Part shown: positions 52,665 to 59,588 of the stretch, piece after piece
Numbering within the stretch: the first letter of the stretch is position 1
Layout of the letters: each line of letters opens with the position of its first letter
NCBI GenBank assembly: GCA_045540335.1
Contig: JAZQHC010000018.1
Location: 119,603 to 183,602, forward strand
DNA: 64,000 nucleotides
Source of the DNA: RGIG7213 sp045540335
Lineage (GTDB): Bacteria > Bacillota > Clostridia > Oscillospirales > CAG-272
Reading direction: 5' to 3'
The notes under the pieces: generated by a model
The model's database searches: none
What the model was told of the DNA's origin: nothing
The model's input: the letters and a program-made list of their open reading frames with translations, nothing else
Program-made: the position numbers and the translations under genes

Positions 52665-53942
52665 TTATTTTATATAATCAAATTCAAAATCGTACAAATT
52701 TACGGTATCACCGTCTTTAACTCCTTTTGCCTCCATTTGATCAAAAATGCCGTTTTTGCGAAGCATTCTGTCAAAGTATGCCATGGATTCTCTGTCGTCG
52801 AAATTTATTCTTCCCATTAACTTGTACAGCCATTTGCCTTCGATATAGTGTACACCGTCTTCATATTTTACGGTGATTTCTTTATCGTCGATTTCGGTGA
52901 ATTCTTCTTCTTCACTTGTTTCTGCATCGTATATGGTAAGCGGCGGCAAGGCTTCAAGCATTTTTGCAGTTTTTAAAATAAGCTCGTCAAGCCCTTTTCC
53001 TGTGATTGCTGATACGTAAATTACCGAAAAACCGTTTTCAGCGGCAAATTTTTCGAAATTTTTTATATAATCTTCCTCTGTATCGACCATGTCGCTTTTG
53101 TTTGCGGCAATTATTTGCGGACGTGATGCAATATCTGCACTGTATTTTGCCAATTCGCCGTTAATAAGTTTTATATCTTCTATAACGTCTCGCCCTTCAC
53201 ATTGCGAAATATCTACAACGTGTATCAGCATACGGCATCTATCTACGTGGCGCAAAAAAGCATGCCCAAGCCCTGCACCGTCTGATGCACCTTCTATCAA
53301 ACCCGGAATATCAGCTGCAACAAAGCCTTTTTCGCTATTTGTTTTAACGATGCCTAAGCTTGGTGAAAGTGTGGTAAAATGGTAATTTGCAATTTTTGGT
53401 CTTGCTGCACTTATTCTTGATAAGATCGAAGATTTTCCAACGTTCGGTAAGCCTATCAAACCAACGTCAGCAAGCATTTTAAGCTCAAGAATTACTTCCT
53501 TTTCCTCTCCGTCGATGCCGTTTTTGGCAAATCGGGGAATCTGCCTTGTCGGTGTGGCAAAGTGCTTGTTACCCCAACCGCCTTTACCGCCTTTGAGACA
53601 TACAAAATCACCGCCGGGACCCATATCATGTATTATTCGTCCTGTTTCTGCATCTTTTATAAGGGTTCCGGGCGGAACTTGAATTACAAGATCAGCACCG
53701 TTTTTGCCGTGAAATTTATCACCCTTACCATCGCCGCCGTTCTCGGCTACGAATTTTTTTCTGTAACGGAATGCAAGCAGGGTATTGGTTCCCTCATCAA
53801 CCGAAAAAACGATATTACCGCCTTTTCCGCCGTCACCACCGTCGGGACCACCCTTGGCAACGTATTTTTCACGTCGAAAAGAAACGCATCCGTTTCCGCC
53901 GTTTCCGGCTTTTATATAAATTTTTACATAGTCTATAAGCAT
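52665..53942 (-). CDS. obgE: GTPase Obg/CgtA
   Basis: 425 residues. Glycine-rich Obg fold (about 1-158, GGPDGGDGGKGGNIVF), GTPase domain with G1 GLPNVGKSS, G3 DIPGLIEGAS and G4 NKSDM, and a C-terminal OCT domain (about 340-425). Obg links nucleotide levels with ribosome assembly and sporulation. The Shine-Dalgarno site is weak, but the start matches the family N terminus MLIDYVKIYIKAGNGG. It follows ligA by 12 bp, an unusual neighbour. Confidence 0.95.
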   Translation of the reverse strand: MLIDYVKIYIKAGNGGNGCVSFRREKYVAKGGPDGGDGGKGGNIVFSVDEGTNTLLAFRYRKKFVAENGGDGKGDKFHGKNGADLVIQVPPGTLIKDAETGRIIHDMGPGGDFVCLKGGKGGWGNKHFATPTRQIPRFAKNGIDGEEKEVILELKMLADVGLIGLPNVGKSSILSRISAARPKIANYHFTTLSPSLGIVKTNSEKGFVAADIPGLIEGASDGAGLGHAFLRHVDRCRMLIHVVDISQCEGRDVIEDIKLINGELAKYSADIASRPQIIAANKSDMVDTEEDYIKNFEKFAAENGFSVIYVSAITGKGLDELILKTAKMLEALPPLTIYDAETSEEEEFTEIDDKEITVKYEDGVHYIEGKWLYKLMGRINFDDRESMAYFDRMLRKNGIFDQMEAKGVKDGDTVNLYDFEFDYIK

Positions 53943-53954
53943 TTTGTGTTTGAA

Positions 53955-55931
53955 TTATCGGAGCATTTCCAAAAATTCTTCCTCCGTTATTATCTTTACG
54001 CCAAGATTTTGCGCCTTTGTTAATTTGCTTCCGGCTTCTTCACCGGCAAGAACGAAAGTGGTCTTTTTAGAAACCGATGAAGATGCTTTACCCCCATTGG
54101 CTTCAATAAGGCCTTCGGCATCAGCTCGCTTCAAGGTGGGAAGTGTGCCTGTTAAAACAAACGTCATTCCTTCAAATTTACCGCCTGATGCTTTTATATT
54201 GCAGGTGGTAACTACGCCGTAATTCTTCAATCTGTCGATAAGCAAGCGTGTGCTTTCGTGTGAAAAATAATCTACAACGCACGAAGCCATTATTTCGCCG
54301 AAATCTTCTATTTGTGTTAATTCTTCTGCAGTTGCGGCAAAAAGCTTTTCGATATCGCCATACTTGCCCGCGAGAGTTTTTGCAGCCTTTTGACCTATAT
54401 TTCTTATTCCAAGGGCGAATAATAATCTTTCAAGCCCTGCTTGTTTTGATTTATCTATCGAATCGGCAAGCTTTTCTGCAGATCGTTCGCCCATTCCTTC
54501 CAAGGCTTCTACTTTTGATCTGTCAAGTACGTATAAATCAGCAACATCGTTTATCAAGCTGTTTTCTGCAAGAAGATTTATCAAAGCAGTGCCCAAGCCT
54601 TCAATGTTCATCGCGTCTCGGCTTGCAAAATGTATAATGTTTCTTATTTTTTGGGCAGGACACAACGCATTTGTGCAGCGCGTTGCCGCCTCCTCGTCCT
54701 TCACCGTCTTTTCACCGCAGGATGGGCAAATATCAGGCATTTCATACGGCTTTGCCGTAGATAAACGCTTCGATATATCAACACCGCCAACCTCGGGGAT
54801 AATGTCACCGGCTTTTCTTACAAGCACGTAGTCGCCTATTCGTATATCGCGTTTTGAAATATATTCGCCGTTGTGTAACGTTGCGCGGCTTACGGTCGTT
54901 CCCGCAAGTCTTACCGGTTCAAGTACAGCATTTGGTGTTAAAACGCCGGTTCTTCCTACTTGTATAACGATATCAAGCAGCTTTGTATATTTTTCTTCGG
55001 GGGGGAATTTGTATGCACATGCCCATTTCGGCGTGCTTATGTTTTCGCCTATGTCAATACGGTGAGAAAGATCGTCAACTTTAATAACAACACCGTCTAT
55101 ATCGTATTGTAAATTACCCCTTTGTGCACCGATGCTGTTTATTATATCAATTATTTCGTCTGCATTTTTTGCTTTTTTTCTCGGTGCAACTGTGTGAAAA
55201 CCTAATTTGTCAAGATATTCGATGGATTCTGTATGACCCTTGAAGGTTATCCCCTCAGCACCCTGTACGTTAAAAACAAGAATGTCTAATCGCCTTTGCG
55301 CGGTTACGGAAGAATCAAGCTGTCTTAAAGATCCTGCCGCTGCGTTTCTGGGATTGGCAAATAATTGTTCGCCATTTTCTTCGCGTTTGCGGTTTAATTC
55401 TTCGAAACCCTTGCGTGGCATATACACTTCGCCGCGAACTTCAAGATATTTCGGGGCGTTTTCTAATTTCATCGGAATGGTGTATATTGTTTTTAAGTTT
55501 TGCGTAACGTCTTCACCTGTTTCACCGTCGCCGCGCGTAGCGCCGCGCACAAAAATGCCGTTTTCGTATATAAGCGAAACAGAAAGACCGTCTATTTTTG
55601 CCTCTACGGAAAATTCCGCATCGGGTAGGATCTGCTTTATTTTAGTAACGAAATCTCTTACTTCTTCCGGCGAAAAAACATCCTGAAGAGATCCCATTTT
55701 GTATCTGTGTGTTACTTTTTCGAATTTTTCAAGTGGTAAAGATCCTACGCGCACGGTTGGCGAATCGGATAAAGCGAACGACGGATATTGTGCTTCCAAC
55801 GATTTAAGCTCGGCAAACATTTTGTCATATTCGTAGTCGCTTATTTGCGGGGTATCCAATGTATAATAAAGATACGCATGTTTATTTAACTCATCGGTAA
55901 GATCTTTGATCTTATTTTGTATATCCTTCAT
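53955..55931 (-). CDS. ligA: NAD+-dependent DNA ligase LigA
   Basis: 658 residues; ATG 55931 (MKDIQNKIKDL) follows AGGGATATT. Domains: Ia, adenylation with active Lys112 (VEAKIDGLS), OB fold, zinc finger CPSCG-CTNALCP, helix-hairpin-helix repeats, BRCT domain (about 582-658, FEGMTFVLTGTLP). It seals nicks using NAD+. A near-consensus promoter lies just upstream; ligA-obgE form one unit. Confidence 0.96.
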   Translation of the reverse strand: MKDIQNKIKDLTDELNKHAYLYYTLDTPQISDYEYDKMFAELKSLEAQYPSFALSDSPTVRVGSLPLEKFEKVTHRYKMGSLQDVFSPEEVRDFVTKIKQILPDAEFSVEAKIDGLSVSLIYENGIFVRGATRGDGETGEDVTQNLKTIYTIPMKLENAPKYLEVRGEVYMPRKGFEELNRKREENGEQLFANPRNAAAGSLRQLDSSVTAQRRLDILVFNVQGAEGITFKGHTESIEYLDKLGFHTVAPRKKAKNADEIIDIINSIGAQRGNLQYDIDGVVIKVDDLSHRIDIGENISTPKWACAYKFPPEEKYTKLLDIVIQVGRTGVLTPNAVLEPVRLAGTTVSRATLHNGEYISKRDIRIGDYVLVRKAGDIIPEVGGVDISKRLSTAKPYEMPDICPSCGEKTVKDEEAATRCTNALCPAQKIRNIIHFASRDAMNIEGLGTALINLLAENSLINDVADLYVLDRSKVEALEGMGERSAEKLADSIDKSKQAGLERLLFALGIRNIGQKAAKTLAGKYGDIEKLFAATAEELTQIEDFGEIMASCVVDYFSHESTRLLIDRLKNYGVVTTCNIKASGGKFEGMTFVLTGTLPTLKRADAEGLIEANGGKASSSVSKKTTFVLAGEEAGSKLTKAQNLGVKIITEEEFLEMLR

Positions 55932-55954
55932 AATATCCCTACTTTCACCATTAT

Positions 55955-55983
55955 AATATAACATAAAAAAAGACGAAATGCAA
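55955..55983 (-). promoter_or_regulatory. Promoter of ligA-obgE unit
   Basis: Minus strand TTGCAT (55983-55978), 17-bp spacer, TATATT (55960-55955), with an overlapping TATAAT 5 bp further. It is 24 bp before the ligA start. Confidence 0.65.
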
Positions 55984-56280
55984 GCACTCCGACATTATTT
56001 TTGCTGTATTTCTTTTTGTTTACTCTTTGTTTTAAAAATTAAAAACTGTCAAAATAACTGCCAAATCTTTTGTTGTAAAGAATGAAAGTAAATACTGTAC
56101 TTAAAATTCTACCCTATTTTAATGTTTATAACGTATTACTTGGATAACGGATATGCTTTTGATGTATGTGGATATCTTATATTTTTTAAATATGTGTTAA
56201 AAGCAAGGAAGCACCGTAGCAAGCATCAAGATTGTGTATTGAAATATTTTATTGCAGTACACAGTTATATGTGGATAAAA
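55984..56280. other. AT-rich spacer between ligA promoter and CBM9-like gene
   Basis: About 300 bp with no coding frame, RNA gene or strong hairpin that I can see. It is upstream of ligA and downstream of the minus-strand surface-protein gene. Confidence 0.6.
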
Positions 56281-56308
56281 AACAGAGCTGTCGATTGATA
56301 GCTCTGTT
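56281..56308. terminator. Terminator of the CBM9-like gene
   Basis: 9-bp stem AACAGAGCT/AGCTCTGTT (56281-56289 with 56300-56308), with A and T runs on both sides, so active in both directions. Confidence 0.82.
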
Positions 56309-56320
56309 TTCTATGGTACA

Positions 56321-57688
56321 TTATTTTTTATTCTTTTTTAAAACAATAACGATTGCAACGACCGCAACAGAAACTGCAACAATTGCGATTGCAATTGCAA
56401 CTATCATAACAACGATAACAGTGGAAAATGATGAAGAATCTTTTCTATCATCGTCATCGTCATCATCGTTGTCGTCATCTTTTTCTTCTTTGGTATTATT
56501 TTTCGTGTTTGCCGTCGTGATCTTCTCGATAACAGCTTCTGTATCTGTACTTTGGGCATCTGTTGCAGGGATTTCCATTTCCGGTATGTCTGTTTCCGAA
56601 GAATCTGTTTCAAGCGTTTCGGTTTGGGGTGATTCTGTTATCGGGGGCTGTGTGATAGGGGCCTGAGTTGTGGGGGCTTGTGTAACGATAGGTTTTGTTA
56701 CGGGCGGATCTGTTTCTGGGGGATTCGTTACCGGTGGCTGAGTTGCTTTTTCTGTTTCTTTATAATCAGACCAGTCAACATCTTTAAAAATTGATTGAAG
56801 CTCTTTAATTGTATAATCCTTGACGCTTTCGTTACTTGTGCTTTCCCCTTTTTTGTAGAATTTAAATGTTATATCGTAAGAAGCGGTAGAAAAATCACTG
56901 GCATATTTACTCGAATTTACTGTCCTGGCGGTATTTGGAAGCGAATCGTCAAATTCTTTGCAATCAATGTATGAGATGCTAGCTTCTGCAAATGCTTTTT
57001 CTCTTTCTGCATTGTTAGGATCAAAAACAGAACAGAATGCTCCTTCGGTGCGATAATCTATAATATCCCAGATTCTGTCTCTGGATGAAATAAGGCTCCA
57101 CGGAATGACTGCTTCCATATTCCAACCATATTCTGTTGTTGTATATGCGCCCTCGTATCCTATTTCGTTGATGTCTTCTTGGTTATCTATTTTTTCTTCC
57201 CAGCAATGTTTTCGTGCACCAAGCCTTCCGGATGTAATGGTTGAAGGGTATGTGCCATCTTCGCAAATTGGATAAAAGGTGAACATCAAACCTACAGATT
57301 CATCGTATATCAGACCGCATGGGTTTAGTATAATCTGAAATCTGTCTTGCGGATAATCCCAACCATATGAAGTCGAAGTAAGTGTAAGTGTGCTGTCACT
57401 GATCTTTGCGGCTATATAAAAGCCGTCATTATTCCATGAATAGAAAAATTGAATTTCACCGGGAAATGCGGTTGTCCATGTCTGCATATTTGTACCACAC
57501 TTAAGCTTTATGCTACTTTTCTCACTCCATTCAGACGCATTGATATTGCCGTCAATTTTAATTTTGCCAAGGTCAGAATAAAGAACCTTAAGAAGCCCAA
57601 TGCCTTGGCTCGTCGGAGCAGCGAAAACAGGTGTTACCATTGTAATAAACATCATTACAATCATGATAACTGAAAGAAACTTTTTCAT
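56321..57688 (-). CDS. Secreted, membrane-anchored protein with CBM9-like domain
   Basis: 455 residues. Signal peptide MKKFLSVIMIVMMFITMVTPVFA; then a beta-sandwich domain (about 36-285) with KIKIDGNINASEWSE and AVIPWSLISS, features of carbohydrate-binding family 9/DOMON-like modules. A Pro/Thr/Gln repeat linker (about 318-375), an acidic Asp run (about 410-420) and a C-terminal membrane helix (about 428-450) with KKNKK end the protein. It is likely a surface carbohydrate-binding protein held in the membrane by its C terminus. GGAGG precedes ATG. Confidence 0.85.
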   Translation of the reverse strand: MKKFLSVIMIVMMFITMVTPVFAAPTSQGIGLLKVLYSDLGKIKIDGNINASEWSEKSSIKLKCGTNMQTWTTAFPGEIQFFYSWNNDGFYIAAKISDSTLTLTSTSYGWDYPQDRFQIILNPCGLIYDESVGLMFTFYPICEDGTYPSTITSGRLGARKHCWEEKIDNQEDINEIGYEGAYTTTEYGWNMEAVIPWSLISSRDRIWDIIDYRTEGAFCSVFDPNNAEREKAFAEASISYIDCKEFDDSLPNTARTVNSSKYASDFSTASYDITFKFYKKGESTSNESVKDYTIKELQSIFKDVDWSDYKETEKATQPPVTNPPETDPPVTKPIVTQAPTTQAPITQPPITESPQTETLETDSSETDIPEMEIPATDAQSTDTEAVIEKITTANTKNNTKEEKDDDNDDDDDDDRKDSSSFSTVIVVMIVAIAIAIVAVSVAVVAIVIVLKKNKK

Positions 57689-57766
57689 TGTTAATCCTCC
57701 AAATTGTAAATAAGAATTTTAGATGTATGTAAAATTCTTTAACTTTATTATTTTTTTATTTGCGTT

Positions 57767-57796
57767 ATTGTATCATAAATATAAACGCTATGTCAA
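57767..57796 (-). promoter_or_regulatory. Promoter of the CBM9-like gene
   Basis: Minus strand TTGACA (57796-57791), 18-bp spacer, TACAAT (57772-57767), leaving a leader of about 70 nt. Confidence 0.75.
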
Positions 57797-57904
57797 CCAC
57801 ATATTGCTAAAAATCATGTGTATATTATATTTTTCGTGCGAAAATTCGAATTATAGTAAAAACCTTCTCCATGCATAACGAAGAAACACGAAATTGCAAA
57901 AAAA

Positions 57905-57944
57905 ATCGAGTGTCCATAACTCAAATCCGTTAGGAACACTCGAT
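57905..57944 (-). terminator. Terminator of tRNA-Leu
   Basis: ATCGAGTGTCC (57905-57915) pairs with GGAACACTCGAT (57933-57944) with one bulge; the minus strand continues into a run of T. Confidence 0.82.
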
Positions 57945-57945
57945 A

Positions 57946-58032
57946 TGGTGCGGGTAACAGGACTTGAACCTGCACATCCTTGCGAACATAAGAACCTGAA
58001 TCTTACGCGTCTGCCAATTCCGCCACACCCGC
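57946..58032 (-). tRNA. tRNA-Leu (CAG anticodon)
   Basis: 87 nt with encoded CCA. Acceptor GCGGGTG pairs with TACCCGC; D arm GGCGGAATTGGCAGACGCG; anticodon stem TAAGA/TCTTA with loop TTCAGGT, anticodon CAG at 57998-57996; long variable arm; T arm CAGGTTCAAGTCCTG. Class II leucine tRNA reading CUG. Confidence 0.97.
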
Positions 58033-58090
58033 TTATTAGACGATGATGAAGTGAAAATATAACGATAACGTCACCATCAAATACCCAATT

Positions 58091-58119
58091 AAGATATCAT
58101 AAACTTGACTTTTTGTCAA
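58091..58119 (-). promoter_or_regulatory. Promoter of tRNA-Leu
   Basis: Minus strand TTGACA (58119-58114), 17-bp spacer, TATCTT (58096-58091). The palindrome CTTGAC-TTTTT-GTCAAG (58104-58120) overlaps the -35 box. Confidence 0.7.
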
Positions 58120-58225
58120 GATGGTAAATGTGAATTATCTGTGTTTTTGATAAAAAAACGAATTTTTGTTTAGAAATATTCAGGTGAAGGAATAATACTT
58201 TAAAATGAAAACAGGAGAATGTTAT

Positions 58226-58879
58226 ATGTGTGCTGAAACGGATAAGGAAGGCTTTTGCGATGGAATGGCTTACGTAGGCAAAGAAGGATTTGTTATTGAT
58301 TGTATTACCGTTATAGGGCAAGTAGAAGGGCATTATTCTCTTCCTGCGGGGCAGAAGGCTACCAAATACGAACATTTGATTCCGCGTATTGTTGCTTGCG
58401 AAGAAAACGAAAAAATAAACGGGCTTTTATTGATATTAAATACCGTTGGCGGAGACGTTGAAGCAGGACTCGCCATCGCTGAATTGATTGCAACAATGAA
58501 AAAGCCGACGGTTTCGCTTGTTTTGGGTGGTGGACATTCAATAGGGATACCTTTGGCTGTAAGTGCAAAAAAATCGTTTATTGTTCCGTCTGCAACGATG
58601 ACGGTTCATCCCGTAAGAATGAACGGCCTTGTTATCGGTGTATCACAAAGCTTTGAATATTTCAAAAGAATGCAAGAAAGGGTAAACGGGTTTATTTGCG
58701 GGCACTCGTCGGTAGATTTAAAAATGCTGGAAAAAATGATGTATGATACGTCAGATATCGTGGCAGATATAGGAACTATAATAAGCGGTAAACAAGCTGT
58801 CGAATGTGGATTGATAGATGAATTGGGCGGTATATCGGCTGCTTTGAATGCGTTAAGATTATTGGGGAAAAATATGTAA
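58226..58879 (+). CDS. ClpP-class serine protease of the TepA type
   Basis: 217 residues; AGGAG (58213-58217) is 8 nt before ATG 58226, so the open frame upstream is not used. ClpP/crotonase fold with LNTVGGDVEAGLAIAE, catalytic Ser105 (GGGHSIGIPL) and His128 (TVHPVRMNG). It matches the TepA/YmfB translocation-enhancing proteins, soluble ClpP relatives reported to help protein export and degrade leader peptides. No signal peptide. It is followed 86 bp later by a thioredoxin gene. Confidence 0.88.
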   Translation: MCAETDKEGFCDGMAYVGKEGFVIDCITVIGQVEGHYSLPAGQKATKYEHLIPRIVACEENEKINGLLLILNTVGGDVEAGLAIAELIATMKKPTVSLVLGGGHSIGIPLAVSAKKSFIVPSATMTVHPVRMNGLVIGVSQSFEYFKRMQERVNGFICGHSSVDLKMLEKMMYDTSDIVADIGTIISGKQAVECGLIDELGGISAALNALRLLGKNM

Positions 58880-58928
58880 ACTTGCGAATTGATTACGGCG
58901 TAAGGCAGAAAAATTCATTATTATGGTA

Positions 58929-58934
58929 TATAAT
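58929..58934 (+). promoter_or_regulatory. Probable -10 box of trxA
   Basis: TATAAT 31 bp before the trxA start; no good -35 hexamer at the usual spacing. Confidence 0.45.
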
Positions 58935-58965
58935 GTAATCAGAAAGATGAAAGGCGGTATTGAAA

Positions 58966-59277
58966 ATGTCTGTAATTAAAATAACAAAAAACAATTTTGA
59001 ATCCGAAGTGAAAGAGGCAAAAACGACAGTTATTCTCGATTTTTGGGCACCTTGGTGTGGTCCTTGCAGAATGATAGCCCCGACAATCGATGAAATTGCT
59101 GAAGAAAATACAAATATCAAGGTAGGAAAAATCAACGTGGACGAAGAAAATGAATTGGCGCAGATTTTTAACGTAATGAGTATTCCCACCATTGTTGTTA
59201 TGAAAGACGGAAAGATAATAAACCGTTCCATAGGCGTATTGCCGAAAGATGAAATATTAAAATTAACTGAAGTGTAA
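58966..59277 (+). CDS. trxA: Thioredoxin
   Basis: 103 residues. Active site WCGPC with Cys31 and Cys34, VILDFWAPW strand, cis-Pro motif SIPTIVVMKDG. It reduces disulfides in the cytosol using thioredoxin reductase. AAGGCGG precedes ATG 58966; the TTG two codons earlier is unlikely. Strong terminator downstream. Confidence 0.96.
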   Translation: MSVIKITKNNFESEVKEAKTTVILDFWAPWCGPCRMIAPTIDEIAEENTNIKVGKINVDEENELAQIFNVMSIPTIVVMKDGKIINRSIGVLPKDEILKLTEV

Positions 59278-59282
59278 TTTAG

Positions 59283-59307
59283 TGGGCAGGAAAACCTGCC
59301 CATTTTT
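59283..59307 (+). terminator. Terminator of trxA
   Basis: TGGGCAGG (59283-59290), loop AAAA, CCTGCCCA (59295-59302), then TTTTT. Ideal form, 5 bp after the stop. Confidence 0.95.
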
Positions 59308-59463
59308 ATATGTCAATTTGAAAATCATCTGCATAATGGTATTATATGAAAAGAAAACCTTTAAAGAATTTTGCCTGATGAAAATGTGCGATCAAATATA
59401 TGTGTTTAAATATTTGCGTGTATTAGAAACGACAATTTTTCTATCATATAATGATATTGTTAA

Positions 59464-59588
59464 TAGCAATAATTGTTTCCATACTATTTTTTTGGTGTTT
59501 TTTTTACTATTCATTAATTATCAATTAACATATTGCGTTTGGAAAATATGGTATATTGAAATATCTAAAAAAATAAAGGAGTATAAAG
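59464..59588 (+). repeat. Upstream region, copy 1 of a duplicated promoter/leader
   Basis: About 125 bp that match 62400-62520 closely (shared pieces AATTGTTTCC/AATTATTTCT, TTACTATT, ATTAACATA, GGAGTATAAAG/GGAGCATAAAG). AT-rich; the ribosome-binding site AAAGGAG is retained. A clear sigma-A hexamer pair is not evident. The 59308-59463 stretch before it has no gene that I support. Confidence 0.75.

Noticed and set aside
55984..56280. Structured RNA or riboswitch upstream of ligA
   Set aside because: The stretch is AT-rich with no recognisable stem set, and the ligA promoter lies downstream of it.
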